A stretch of DNA of 34,887 bases from Desulfosporosinus sp. UBA5188 (GCA_002413075.1 DHWG01000039.1:1-34887); one strand, 5' to 3'; positions 6,416 through 14,954 are shown, counted from the stretch's first letter. Program-made: numbers and translations. Notes: generated from the letters alone by a model not told the origin.

Positions 6416-7732
6416 TTAGCCCATTGGTTTGCCTTTGGTTTCTTCACCAAGAATGATTACATTTAGCGCCGTTAGGAGTAGTACTGCTGCAAACATTAGG
6501 AAAACCGATTGTGACGGCAAATGGTAAGAGCCGATCATTAAACCAACGACCACTGGGGCAATAATTCCCCCAATTCTACCAATTCCAGCAGCCCAACCAG
6601 ATCCGGTTGCACGGGCATGTGTAGGGTAAAGTTCCGGGGTATAGGTATAGACAATTCCCCATGCACCAAGGTTAAAGAAGGACATCAAGGAGCCCATGAT
6701 CAGAATGGTTTGTACATCCGTGCCTTGACCAAAGAAATACGCGCAAATTGCCGTTCCAATCAGATAAATAGACAGCGTAGGCTTCCGACCGACTTTATCG
6801 ACCAAATAGGCTGCACTGAAATATCCGGGGATTTGAGCTAGGGTCATGATCATGACGTACTCGAAGCTTTTGGTTAAGGTAAATCCCTTGAGGGCAAGTA
6901 GAGAAGGAAGCCAGGTGAAAATTCCATAATAGGCGTAGACTACACCAAACCAGAGAAGCCAGAGAAAGATGGTTCTCCGGATGAATTTGCCGGAAAAGAG
7001 TTCATTAAACGCGATGTCCGATGGAGGTTGATTCATTGGTTGTGAAGCCAGTTCATCGGCCGTGCGACTTACGCCAGACTGCACTTCAATGACTTTGACA
7101 ATGGCTTCAGCCTCAGCAATTTTTCCCTTGGACACTAAGTATCGGGGTGATTCCGGGATAGACTTCCAGAGATAGAAAATATAGAGGGCAGGAAAGGAGC
7201 CAATATAGAAGGCGGTCTGCCAGCCAAAGCGAGGTATGATGATATAAGAGATCAAAGCGGCCAAGAGCCACCCTATAGCCCAGAAGCTTTCCAATAAAAC
7301 AAGAAGTTTACCGCGGTGTTTCGTGGGGGAAAATTCACTGACCAGCGTTACAGCAACAGGAAGCTGACCGCCTAGGCCAAAGCCAACTAAAAATCGGAAG
7401 ACCAAGAGCGACTCGTAGTTCCAAGATAGCCCGCATAATCCGGTTGCGAAACTGTAGAGCACGAGGGTTGAAGCAAAAACTTTTTTGCGGCCGAAAATGT
7501 CAGCGACTGTTCCTGACAGAATAGCACCAATGGCCATTCCGACGAGCCCAATACTTCCAATTGTGCCGACTTGCTCAGGACTGAGGTGCCAGGTTTTCAT
7601 TAATACAGGAAGGACAAATGAAATAATACCGGTGTCCATGGAGTCAAACATCCAACTTAGGCCAACTGTAATTAGTAGAAGATAATGAAACCTGGATAGG
7701 GGTAGTGCTTCCAGGCGTTCGGTTATGGTCAT
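6416..7732 (-). CDS. MFS transporter, NiaP/aromatic-acid type
   Basis: A 438-residue protein with 12 membrane segments. It begins MTITERLEALPLSRFHYLLL and continues GLSWMFDSMDTGII, closely resembling the niacin transporter NiaP and the aromatic acid:proton symporters. It carries the MFS loop motif DIFGRKKVF after helix 2 and DKVGRKPTL after helix 8. The substrate is probably an aromatic or heterocyclic carboxylate; the nearby TyrR-like activator and tryptophanase fit an aromatic compound, but this is inference. I placed the start at 7732 (ATG with AAAGGA upstream) rather than the longer frame from 7813, which adds a hydrophilic tail without family support. A terminator follows. Confidence 0.85.
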   Translation of the reverse strand: MTITERLEALPLSRFHYLLLITVGLSWMFDSMDTGIISFVLPVLMKTWHLSPEQVGTIGSIGLVGMAIGAILSGTVADIFGRKKVFASTLVLYSFATGLCGLSWNYESLLVFRFLVGFGLGGQLPVAVTLVSEFSPTKHRGKLLVLLESFWAIGWLLAALISYIIIPRFGWQTAFYIGSFPALYIFYLWKSIPESPRYLVSKGKIAEAEAIVKVIEVQSGVSRTADELASQPMNQPPSDIAFNELFSGKFIRRTIFLWLLWFGVVYAYYGIFTWLPSLLALKGFTLTKSFEYVMIMTLAQIPGYFSAAYLVDKVGRKPTLSIYLIGTAICAYFFGQGTDVQTILIMGSLMSFFNLGAWGIVYTYTPELYPTHARATGSGWAAGIGRIGGIIAPVVVGLMIGSYHLPSQSVFLMFAAVLLLTALNVIILGEETKGKPMG

Positions 7733-7923
7733 GTCATCGATCCTTTCTACGATAATGATGCGAGGTGTTGTGATTACTCCCTGGTTTTTTAACTTGCCTC
7801 TGTAATATAACACTATTCGCGATGTTATGTCGTGTATTTCTTATAATATGAGAATATACTTAGAATAATATTTGTTTGGGGTGTTGATTGTTTCGCTACG
7901 ATAGGTGTGGGTTATACTTAAGT

Positions 7924-7975
7924 CCAATAGTGAAAGGGTCCTGAAAATGTATTTCCGGGACCCTTTCACTATTGG
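7924..7975. repeat. 18-base perfect inverted repeat (long hairpin)
   Basis: Bases 7924-7941 and 7958-7975 are perfectly complementary (CCAATAGTGAAAGGGTCC and its complement), with a 16-base loop. It sits after the ridA stop and before the MFS gene, both on the minus strand. There is no T run on either side, so a standard terminator is uncertain. Confidence 0.8.
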
Positions 7976-7998
7976 GCATTAATAGGTTTGGTAAATGA

Positions 7999-8379
7999 TT
8001 ATTCAGCCAGAGCAATGGCTTCAATTTCAACTACGGCGTCCTTGGGTAAACGTGCAACTTGTACGGCTGAACGGGCAGGAGGGTTGCTCGGAAAATAAAT
8101 GGCGTAAACAGCATTCATCGCGACAAAGTCATTCATGTCTTTCAGGAAAACGACGGTTTTTACGATTTTATCCATAGAAGAGCCTGCGGACTCTAAAATC
8201 GCTTTAATATTATCTAAGGATTGTTTTGTGGCCCCTTCTATATCAGAGACTAATTCTCCACTTTGCGGGTTTAGAGGAAGCTGTCCAGATGTAAAGACTA
8301 GATTTCCGGCCTTAACTGCTTGCGAATATGGACCAATGGCTGCAGGTGCGTTTTGAGTATTGACAGTTTGTTTATTCAT
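7999..8379 (-). CDS. ridA: RidA-family enamine/imine deaminase
   Basis: A 126-residue protein, the normal family length. It has the N-terminal NAPAAIGPYSQAVKAGNLVFTSGQ signature, the catalytic-arginine region NPPARSAVQVARLP, and the closing VEIEAIA. RidA hydrolyses reactive enamine intermediates such as 2-aminoacrylate released by PLP enzymes. That fits the neighbourhood: tryptophanase, encoded 1.8 kb away, forms an aminoacrylate intermediate. AAGGAGG lies before the ATG. A promoter is visible at 8435-8464 on the minus strand. It is divergent from the sigma-54 activator gene. Confidence 0.93.
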   Translation of the reverse strand: MNKQTVNTQNAPAAIGPYSQAVKAGNLVFTSGQLPLNPQSGELVSDIEGATKQSLDNIKAILESAGSSMDKIVKTVVFLKDMNDFVAMNAVYAIYFPSNPPARSAVQVARLPKDAVVEIEAIALAE

Positions 8380-8434
8380 GGTAATTACCTCCTTGAAATT
8401 TGTCCGAATCTTTAGACCCTGACAGGTTAAGATA

Positions 8435-8464
8435 AGTATAACTTATTTTGCGTGATCAAGCCAA
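8435..8464 (-). promoter_or_regulatory. Promoter of ridA
   Basis: On the minus strand TTGGCT (complement of 8459-8464) and TATACT (complement of 8435-8440) are 18 bases apart, about 55 bases before the ridA start codon. Confidence 0.55.
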
Positions 8465-8637
8465 GTCAGTGATCAGTGATAGCTGGGTATGAGATTATTC
8501 TGCTCAGATTTGACAGGTTTTATTAGGGCTTCGTAGATCGCATTTCTAGCGATATGAATTAAACGTATGATATAATATTTCATATTCTTGAATATTTTTG
8601 TCACGAGACAAGTAGGCTCAATTTAGGGAGGGAGCTC

Positions 8638-9936
8638 ATGGAATTTCTGGAACGGGTGATTCAAATTGATTTTGAAGACCGCTTGGGTTTAGGGATGGAG
8701 ATCTTTGAGAGCTGCGAAAAAAATAGGGTGGATAAGATTGGGATGGAAGTCATTCCAACTCAAGGCATGTTTATTAAATTCCGTTGTACTTCTGTTGATC
8801 AAGTTCAACGATTAATAAAAGATTTAAAATCAGTTTATGGTGTTCTCTTTGTGAAATTGCGCGATCAGATGCCTTATGAAGAAAGAGAGCATGATTTAAT
8901 AGCAATTATTTCTAAAATAGACCGAAAAAAACAATTAACGTCCTTTTCGGGAATCATTTTTCAGAGCGCGACGATGAGGCGTATGATCGAAACGGCTAAA
9001 ATGGTCGCTAAAGGAAATTCAACGGTCTTATTGCGTGGTGAAAGCGGAACTGGCAAAGAACTGTTCGCGAGAGCGATTCATATGGAAAGCTTGCGATCAG
9101 AAGCTGCTTTTATTCCAATCAATTGCGCGGCCTTACCAGAAAGCCTGCTGGAAAGTGAACTCTTCGGGTATGAAGAAGGAGCCTTTACGGGGGCTGCTAG
9201 AGGTGGAAAAAAAGGGCTTTTTGAGCAAGCAGATCACGGGACACTCTTCTTAGATGAAATTGGAGAGATTCCTACACAGGTCCAGGTACGGTTGCTCCGT
9301 GTTTTGCAGGAAGGGATGATTCGTCGAGTTGGAGGTGTCAAGGAACTTTCTGTTGATGTTCGAATTGTTGCCGCGACACATCGCAATCTGGAAGAAATGA
9401 TCCAAAAAGGTGAATTTAGAGAGGATCTTTATTATCGGTTAAATGTTATCCCCTTGCGCATTCCCCCTCTGCGGGAACGTTCTGAGGATATTCAACTCAT
9501 TGCCCAGCATTTGATTCGCAAGATTTCAGATAAGTTGGGAAAAACAGACCTACATTTAACGAAAGAAAGCCTTGACTTATTGACGAGTCAGACTTGGCCA
9601 GGCAATGTACGACAGCCCGAAAACATACTTGAACGCATTATCAATGTCATGGATTCCACGGAGATTAAACCGCAACTTTTTTATGAATGGACCGATTTAG
9701 TCTCTGCTCCGCTTATTGCAGAGAGTGAGAAGGGGAATTTTCAAATACAGATTCGCGTAGAGCAGGAGAAGGATTGGCCTACGTTAAAGGAGATTGTGAG
9801 TGACGTCGAAAAACAGGTGCTCCTTCGGGTTTTGAAAACCCATACGTCCTCTAGAAAGGCGGGAAAGATACTCGGAGTTTCTAATACAACTATTCTCAAT
9901 AAAATAAAGAGTTATGGAATTAAGAAATATGATTAG
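8638..9936 (+). CDS. TyrR-like sigma-54-dependent activator (ACT-AAA+-HTH)
   Basis: A 432-residue protein. Residues 1-75 look like an ACT-type amino-acid-binding domain (IQIDFEDRLGLGMEIFESC), as in TyrR. Residues ~105-330 form the sigma-54 AAA+ domain with Walker A GESGTGKE, the sigma-54-contact loop GAFTGA and Walker B LFLDEIGE. The C-terminus (RKAGKILGVSNTTILNKIKSYGI) is a TyrR-style helix-turn-helix. TyrR normally has a PAS domain between ACT and AAA+; here only ~30 residues separate them. The usual GNVREL motif reads GNVRQP, an oddity. GGAGGGAG precedes the ATG. The gene lies directly upstream of tnaA, whose promoter is a clear -24/-12 type, so it very probably activates tnaA in response to an aromatic amino acid. 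Confidence 0.9.
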   Translation: MEFLERVIQIDFEDRLGLGMEIFESCEKNRVDKIGMEVIPTQGMFIKFRCTSVDQVQRLIKDLKSVYGVLFVKLRDQMPYEEREHDLIAIISKIDRKKQLTSFSGIIFQSATMRRMIETAKMVAKGNSTVLLRGESGTGKELFARAIHMESLRSEAAFIPINCAALPESLLESELFGYEEGAFTGAARGGKKGLFEQADHGTLFLDEIGEIPTQVQVRLLRVLQEGMIRRVGGVKELSVDVRIVAATHRNLEEMIQKGEFREDLYYRLNVIPLRIPPLRERSEDIQLIAQHLIRKISDKLGKTDLHLTKESLDLLTSQTWPGNVRQPENILERIINVMDSTEIKPQLFYEWTDLVSAPLIAESEKGNFQIQIRVEQEKDWPTLKEIVSDVEKQVLLRVLKTHTSSRKAGKILGVSNTTILNKIKSYGIKKYD

Positions 9937-9943
9937 CCCAGCA

Positions 9944-9993
9944 AAAGTGGCAAATGTTTTTATCTGTGATAAGAATACTTGCCACTTTATTGT
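9944..9993 (+). terminator. Terminator after the sigma-54 activator gene
   Basis: AAAGTGGCAA (9944-9953) pairs with TTGCCACTTT (9979-9988), followed by ATTGTTT. The loop contains its own small palindrome, TTATC-TGT-GATAA. Confidence 0.75.
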
Positions 9994-10047
9994 TTAAATT
10001 CAAATAAATGCTCAATTGAGAAGTTATGTGGTCACCTGTAGAATAGT

Positions 10048-10065
10048 TGATAACTATTTTTATCA
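10048..10065 (+). promoter_or_regulatory. Inverted repeat TGATAA-N6-TTATCA, likely activator site for tnaA
   Basis: A perfect 6-6-6 inverted repeat lies about 60 bases upstream of the -24 element. Its geometry is that of TyrR boxes (TGTAAA-N6-TTTACA), with a different half-site. Position and geometry suit an enhancer for the ACT-AAA+ regulator encoded just upstream. Confidence 0.6.
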
Positions 10066-10125
10066 GCCTGTTGTTAGCTGGTGTTAAAGAGGCTAGTTTA
10101 GGATGATTTTAATCACTTTCCACCT

Positions 10126-10141
10126 TGGCATGTAACTTGCA
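10126..10141 (+). promoter_or_regulatory. Sigma-54 -24/-12 promoter of tnaA
   Basis: TGGCATG-TAAC-TTGCA matches the consensus TGGCACG-N4-TTGCW at all but one position, with correct GG/GC spacing. Transcription should begin near 10153, leaving a leader of about 40 bases before the GGGAGG and ATG of tnaA. Confidence 0.88.
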
Positions 10142-10193
10142 TATTCTAATTACTATATCTAAAATCATCTGGAATAAAGGGAGGAACTTTATT

Positions 10194-11576
10194 ATGGCTA
10201 GAAAAGCAGAACCTTATCGTATTAAAATGGTGGAATACATGCGCGTGATTTCTCGTGAAGAGCGTTTGATAAAACTTCAAGAGGCAGGCTATAATCCCTT
10301 TCTGTTAAGAGGTGAAGATGTCTACATCGATCTTCTCACGGATAGTGGAACTGGCGCTATGAGCGATCATCAGTGGTCTGCCTTAATGCTCGGAGATGAG
10401 TCCTATGCTGGAAGTAAATCCTTCTTTAAAGTGAAAGATGCCGTGCAAAAGATTTTTGGTTATGAATATGTCATTCCGACTCACCAAGGGCGTGGGGCAG
10501 AGCAAGTTCTCTTTCCTAATTTAAAAAAACATAGCGGGCAATTTGTTCTCGGAAATATGCATTTTGATACAACGATGGCTCATATCGAAATGAATGGTAT
10601 GGTCGCCGTGAACCTTGTGATCGAGGATGCCTTCGATACACAAAAAGAGCATCCGTTTAAGGGTAACTTTGATTTAGATAAGCTGGAACAATTTATTGTT
10701 GAAAAAGGTCCTGAAAACATTGCCTTCATCATTGCGACAGTCACCTGTAATTCCTCGGGTGGACAACCCGTTTCTATGGAGAATTTCCGCGGGGTTCGGA
10801 AAATCGCGGACAAATATTCCTTGAAAATCGACATTGACGCTGCTCGTTTTGCTGAGAATGCTTATTTTATTAAAAAGCGTGAACCAGGTTATGAAGATAA
10901 GAGCATTCAAGAGATCGTGCGAGAAATGTTTGATATGGGTGACTACTTTACGATGAGTGCTAAGAAAGACGCCATTGTTAACATGGGAGGGCTGATTGGC
11001 ATTAAGCGTGAAAAAGATGTATATCAAGCTGCCTGTACAACCTGCGTACCGATGGAAGGTTTCATAACTTACGGTGGGTTATCTGGCCGAGATATGGAAT
11101 GCTTAGCGGTCGGCCTCTATGAAGGTCTGGACTTTGATTATCTGGAAAGCAGAATTGGACAAGTGGAATACCTGGGAGAAGAACTTCGCAAACGTGGGAT
11201 TCCCATTCAATGGCCGGTGGGTGGTCATGCAGTTTTCGTCGATGCTGGAAAGTTTTTGCCCCACATTCCGGCTGAACAGTTCCCGGCTCAAGCTCTTAGC
11301 AACGAACTATACCTGGAGGCGGGTGTTCGCCCGGTCGAAATAGGGTCTCTATTACTGGGTCGCGATCCTGTGACAGGAATTCAGAAGAAGGCCGATGTTG
11401 AGTTCATGCGTTTGACCATTCCTCGTCGTGTCTACACTGACAACCATATGGATGTCGTTGTGGAGGCGCTAGCAGCTATTTGGGAACGTAGGGACCAAAT
11501 CAAAGGCTTGGAGTTTACCTATGAGCCGAAAGTGTTACGGCACTTCCTCTGTAACCTTAAACCCATCGAAGGTTAA
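10194..11576 (+). CDS. tnaA: Tryptophanase (tryptophan indole-lyase)
   Basis: A 460-residue PLP enzyme of the beta-eliminating lyase family; it cleaves tryptophan to indole, pyruvate and ammonia. The PLP lysine is in SAKKDAIVNMGG. I call tryptophanase rather than tyrosine phenol-lyase from key positions: FDTT (Asp, where the phenol-lyase has Thr), VEIGSLLLGRDP (where the phenol-lyase has MERG with its substrate arginine), and EPKVLRHF with the tryptophanase histidine. RLTIPRR holds the carboxylate-binding arginine. I start at the ATG at 10194, with GGGAGG upstream; the longer frame from 10125 would begin inside the sigma-54 promoter. No leader peptide or rut-type region was seen, so control is at the promoter, unlike in E. 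coli. A strong terminator follows. Confidence 0.92.
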   Translation: MARKAEPYRIKMVEYMRVISREERLIKLQEAGYNPFLLRGEDVYIDLLTDSGTGAMSDHQWSALMLGDESYAGSKSFFKVKDAVQKIFGYEYVIPTHQGRGAEQVLFPNLKKHSGQFVLGNMHFDTTMAHIEMNGMVAVNLVIEDAFDTQKEHPFKGNFDLDKLEQFIVEKGPENIAFIIATVTCNSSGGQPVSMENFRGVRKIADKYSLKIDIDAARFAENAYFIKKREPGYEDKSIQEIVREMFDMGDYFTMSAKKDAIVNMGGLIGIKREKDVYQAACTTCVPMEGFITYGGLSGRDMECLAVGLYEGLDFDYLESRIGQVEYLGEELRKRGIPIQWPVGGHAVFVDAGKFLPHIPAEQFPAQALSNELYLEAGVRPVEIGSLLLGRDPVTGIQKKADVEFMRLTIPRRVYTDNHMDVVVEALAAIWERRDQIKGLEFTYEPKVLRHFLCNLKPIEG

Positions 11577-11606
11577 TAGCCTGGATTCTATAACTTTGTT
11601 CGTTAA

Positions 11607-11645
11607 AGGCCGGTGATAATTCATTTATCACCGGCCTATTTGTTA
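11607..11645 (+). terminator. Terminator after tnaA
   Basis: A 13-base perfect stem (11607-11619 with 11625-11637), loop TTCAT, is followed by ATTTGTTATT. Confidence 0.85.
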
Positions 11646-11769
11646 TTAGGGCTCTTGGCGAGATGTCCGTTGATGAACCATGCTAGGGTTCCTCTAGTCA
11701 TTATAATACGGTACTTCGGATCCAAGTTGCGAAGCCCGTTAAAAGGATAAACATAAGGCTGGTTGATGG

Positions 11770-11820
11770 CTAGTACAGAAAACACCAAGTCGATTTACGG
11801 CTTGGTGTTTTCTGTACTAG
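11770..11820. repeat. 20-base perfect inverted repeat upstream of the AmmeMemoRadiSam genes
   Basis: Bases 11770-11789 (CTAGTACAGAAAACACCAAG) pair perfectly with 11801-11820; the loop is 11 bases. No T run follows. It lies about 70 bases before the MEMO-AMMECR1 start. The rest of the 11646-11891 gap shows nothing else I recognise. Confidence 0.85.
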
Positions 11821-11891
11821 GATGTTAGCGATAAATCGGGGTAAAATAGAGCTACGAACGATTATTAAAAGTAAAAGGGAGCGCTGAATTT

Positions 11892-13154
11892 ATGAGCTTA
11901 GTTTATACGGTCTTTGTTCCGCATCCACCCATCCTCGTTTCGGAGATCGGACGGGGAGAGGAGCATAAGTGCCAAGCAAGTTTGGACGCCTACCAAGAGA
12001 TTACGCGGCGTCTCGTTCTGGCGGAAGTGGAGACGGTAATACTGGTATCCCCTCATGCACCGCTTACCAAGGACGGGATGACACTTTTAATAGAAGAGGT
12101 TGCCCAAGGGAATTTTGCTCAGTTTGGCGCTGCGCAAGTAAGTCTGTCGTTTGCCTGCGATACGACGGTGATTGCGCAGTTTCAGAAAGATCTTCCTATA
12201 GTTGTTCCCGTACAGGGACCGATGGATCACGGTGCGCTTGTACCGCTTTATTTTCTGCAAAAAGCAGGTTGGAGTGGGAAGGTAGTGCTTTTGGGCATGC
12301 CCTTGGAGCGACCTGAAGACTATGGTTTGCGTATCGGTCAAATCCTCGATAAGCTCCCTGGTCGCTATGCGCTGGTTGCAAGTGGGGATCTCTCCCATCG
12401 TTTGAAGGAGGATGGACCGTACGGGTTCGATGTCGCTGGTCCGGAATTTGATCAAGCCGTCCTTAAAGCGCTTCTGAGGGATACAAAAAAGCTCACGACT
12501 TTGCCGGTAGACCTTGTCGAAAAAGCGGGTGAGTGTGGCTATCGAAGCCTGCGTTTGGCGCTTGCTGCTAAAGAAGGTGCTCCAGAATTGTTGTCCTATG
12601 AAGGCCCTCTTGGTGTGGGGTATATGGTCGCTGATCTGTATCATTCGTCCCCGTTGCCACAATGGGCGGGGCGTTGCTTAAGCGCGTATTTGAATCATGA
12701 AGAGCCCGGTCTTCTTCGTTTTCCTAATTCCGCAGAGTTTGCCGTGCGCAGAGGATGTTTTGTAACATTAAAGCAAAACGGGCAACTGCGTGGATGTATT
12801 GGCACGACCGAACCTTGGCAGGAAAATTTGGCTTTGGAAATTCAACATAATGCACTGGCTGCAGGAACAGAGGATCCACGTTTTAGACCCGTTCAAGCAG
12901 ATGCCATGAATACGCTGAGTTTTTCCGTCGATGTGCTCGGCGAACTGGAGAAAATCGAAGGTCCGGACGATTTAGATCCTTGGCGGTACGGAGTGGTTGT
13001 TCGGCAGGGTGGGAAAACAGGACTATTACTTCCCCATTTAGAAGGGGTTGAAACGGTTTCAGACCAAATCAGTATTGCCAAACAGAAGGGTGGAATTTCA
13101 GGAGAAGAACTGGTGGAACTTTGGCGTTTTGAGGTTATTCGCTATTATGAGTAA
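11892..13154 (+). CDS. AmmeMemoRadiSam system MEMO-AMMECR1 fusion protein
   Basis: A 420-residue two-domain protein. Residues 1-255 are a MEMO domain, related to class III extradiol dioxygenases, with conserved histidines in VPHPPIL, VSPHAP and SGDLSHR. Residues ~258-420 are an AMMECR1 domain with the family hallmark LRGCIGT, followed by the HNALAAGTEDPRF motif. In many prokaryotes the MEMO, AMMECR1 and radical SAM parts are encoded together as the AmmeMemoRadiSam system; its exact reaction is unknown, though a redox modification of a small molecule or RNA has been suggested. Here two parts are fused and the third follows with an 8-base overlap, which implies translational coupling and a shared pathway. 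The ATG has an AAAGGGAGC ribosome site. Confidence 0.92.
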   Translation: MSLVYTVFVPHPPILVSEIGRGEEHKCQASLDAYQEITRRLVLAEVETVILVSPHAPLTKDGMTLLIEEVAQGNFAQFGAAQVSLSFACDTTVIAQFQKDLPIVVPVQGPMDHGALVPLYFLQKAGWSGKVVLLGMPLERPEDYGLRIGQILDKLPGRYALVASGDLSHRLKEDGPYGFDVAGPEFDQAVLKALLRDTKKLTTLPVDLVEKAGECGYRSLRLALAAKEGAPELLSYEGPLGVGYMVADLYHSSPLPQWAGRCLSAYLNHEEPGLLRFPNSAEFAVRRGCFVTLKQNGQLRGCIGTTEPWQENLALEIQHNALAAGTEDPRFRPVQADAMNTLSFSVDVLGELEKIEGPDDLDPWRYGVVVRQGGKTGLLLPHLEGVETVSDQISIAKQKGGISGEELVELWRFEVIRYYE

Positions 13155-14142
13155 TATTAATCATGCAGGAAAGTTAGGTAAGGAATGCTATACTGCGACC
13201 GCAACGTGTCTCTTGTGCCCCCAACATTGTCAATTAAGGCAGGGGCAATCTGGGCGGTGTCATGCGCGGAAAAACTATGAGGGAGAGATTGAATCCCTGA
13301 CCTATGGTGAAGTGGCGGCCTGGAATTTAGATCCCATTGAGAAAAAGCCCCTCTATCACTTTTATCCCGGTTCTTCAATTTTCTCGGCTGGAGGCTTTGG
13401 GTGCAACCTAAGCTGTTCATTTTGTCAAAATCATGAGATATCCCAGAAACATCAAGTCGGAAGAAAAGTGACGCCTGCCGAGCTTGCGGAGATGGCCTTA
13501 GAGGCGCAGAAATCAATTGGACTGTGCTTTACGTATTCAGAACCTAGTATGTGGTTCGAGATGATCCGGGATACCGCTCCCTTGGTGAGAGCTCAAGGCG
13601 GGAAGGTCGTTTTGGTGAGTAACGGAACGATCTCACCACGCTTTCTAGAAGCGCTGATTCCGTGGGTGGATGCTGTAAATATTGATATAAAAGCCTTCTC
13701 GGAGGCGTTTTACCAACACTATTGTGGAGGAAAACTCGCTTGGGTTTTAGACAATGTTGAGCGTCTGGCGGGCAGGGTCCACTTGGAGATTACAACGCTT
13801 ATCATCCCCGGGGCCAATGATGATTCCAAGGAGATCAGAGAATTGGCTGGTTGGTTACGTCAACTCAAGGTTCCACTCGCTTGGCATCTGAGTGCCTATC
13901 ATCCGGCTTACCGGTTGACGATACCACCTACGGATCGACAAACCTTAGAACGATTATGGGGAATTGGTAAAGAGTCTCTTCCCTATGTTTATTTGGGAAA
14001 TGTGCGAGGCGGAGACACGACCTTTTGTCCCCAGTGCGGCGAAGCGGTGATTCAGCGTGAACCTGTGCTGGTGAATCGTTTGGAGCAAGGGTGTTGCCCG
14101 AAATGTGGAGAGAGCATTTTCGGAGTGGGTATGGTTAAGTAA
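13147..14142 (+). CDS. amrS: AmmeMemoRadiSam system radical SAM enzyme
   Basis: A protein of 331 residues. An N-terminal cysteine cluster (CLLCPQHC, then GRCHAR) precedes the radical SAM motif C-N-L-S-C-S-F-C, as in the pyruvate-formate-lyase-activase-like members of this system. The barrel continues with FTYSEP and VSNGT. The last ~50 residues add a zinc-ribbon-like pair (CPQCG ... CCPKCG), which many relatives also carry. The start is the ATG at 13147, overlapping the stop of the MEMO-AMMECR1 gene; a longer frame from 13048 would overlap by 107 bases and is not needed. The substrate is unknown. Confidence 0.92.
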   Translation: MSNINHAGKLGKECYTATATCLLCPQHCQLRQGQSGRCHARKNYEGEIESLTYGEVAAWNLDPIEKKPLYHFYPGSSIFSAGGFGCNLSCSFCQNHEISQKHQVGRKVTPAELAEMALEAQKSIGLCFTYSEPSMWFEMIRDTAPLVRAQGGKVVLVSNGTISPRFLEALIPWVDAVNIDIKAFSEAFYQHYCGGKLAWVLDNVERLAGRVHLEITTLIIPGANDDSKEIRELAGWLRQLKVPLAWHLSAYHPAYRLTIPPTDRQTLERLWGIGKESLPYVYLGNVRGGDTTFCPQCGEAVIQREPVLVNRLEQGCCPKCGESIFGVGMVK

Positions 14143-14145
14143 ACT

Positions 14146-14673
14146 TCATTTTCTTAAGTAATGAAGTTGGACAAACTCCCCAAACTGTTTGCTTTCCCTT
14201 AAGGAGAGCCTTAATCGTGGATTATCTGTTTCAAACAAAGGAATTCCTTTTCCAAGGATCATCGGCGCAACGGTTATAATATATTCATCGACAAGGTCTT
14301 CCTTTATGAATTGGTCAAGTAACCCTGACCCACCCACAAGCCAAATATCCCCACCAACTTGGTGTTGTAGATTATTAGTGAACATGACGACATCCCCCAG
14401 AACAAACTCTACATATTTGTCGTTACCAGTACTTGAAGTTGAGAACACATAGCACTTTCTATCGGAGTGCGGAAATTCTTCGGCCAACGTTAACACATGG
14501 TCGTAAGTGGTTTTGCCCATAACGATTGTATCAATCGTTTTGTAGAATTCGGTAAACCCGTTATCACCTTCGCCCTTGACAGTATTTAGCCAGTTAATAT
14601 CTCCGTTTTCCATAGCTATGTAACCGTCCAGACTGGTCGCTATAAACAAGATAATTTTTCTCTTCACATTCAT
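14146..14673 (-). CDS. DHFR/RibD-C-like reductase (YyaP type)
   Basis: A 175-residue single-domain protein. It begins KRKIILFIATSLDGYIA, then DINWL, IDTIVMGKTTYDHV and the glycine motif DIWLVGGSGLL, ending with ITVAPMILGKGIPLF. This is the RibD C-terminal/dihydrofolate-reductase-like fold of B. subtilis YyaP. Members bind NADPH; their substrates are mostly unknown. I set the start at 14673 because GGAGG lies just upstream; an in-frame ATG eight codons earlier lacks one. It converges on the AmmeMemoRadiSam operon with only 3 bases between stops, and no terminator separates them. Confidence 0.85.
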   Translation of the reverse strand: MNVKRKIILFIATSLDGYIAMENGDINWLNTVKGEGDNGFTEFYKTIDTIVMGKTTYDHVLTLAEEFPHSDRKCYVFSTSSTGNDKYVEFVLGDVVMFTNNLQHQVGGDIWLVGGSGLLDQFIKEDLVDEYIITVAPMILGKGIPLFETDNPRLRLSLRESKQFGEFVQLHYLRK

Positions 14674-14954
14674 AGACTTACCTCCTTGAAAATCCACAAG
14701 ACTATAATACCAATCATTTTACCTCATTATTCTACCTTTTGCTTAAGGTCATGTGTAATTATTGTATTTAGACCGTTCGGGGTGTAAGTAAGCGTGACAA
14801 TAGATATTTTTTTGTCTTCTATGGTCAAGCACCCCCTTATAGATGTGAATAAATGCGTATACATTAAAGGGGAGAGTTATAGGCAAAACGATCATGAGAG
14901 AGTGCGTTTTCATTGAATAACACGAAATCCGATCATAGAGAGGATGAATAATTT
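14674..14954. other. Intergenic region with divergent promoters
   Basis: No gene is seen. Near 14884-14909 an AAAACG/CGTTTT stem lies about 45 bases upstream of the ice-binding protein start, in its probable leader. I tested this leader against the c-di-GMP-I riboswitch pattern and did not find it. Confidence 0.4.

Noticed and set aside
10194..11576. Tyrosine phenol-lyase as the identity of the PLP lyase
   Set aside because: Key positions (FDTT, VEIGS instead of MERG, LRHF histidine) are those of tryptophanase.
12087..12662. 191-codon frame antisense to the MEMO-AMMECR1 gene
   Set aside because: Shadow of a well-supported gene; no domain and no ribosome site of its own.
14874..14954. Second c-di-GMP riboswitch in the ice-binding protein leader
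   Set aside because: A GGCAAAAC stretch is present, but the GACGCAAAG core and GNRA hairpin are missing.
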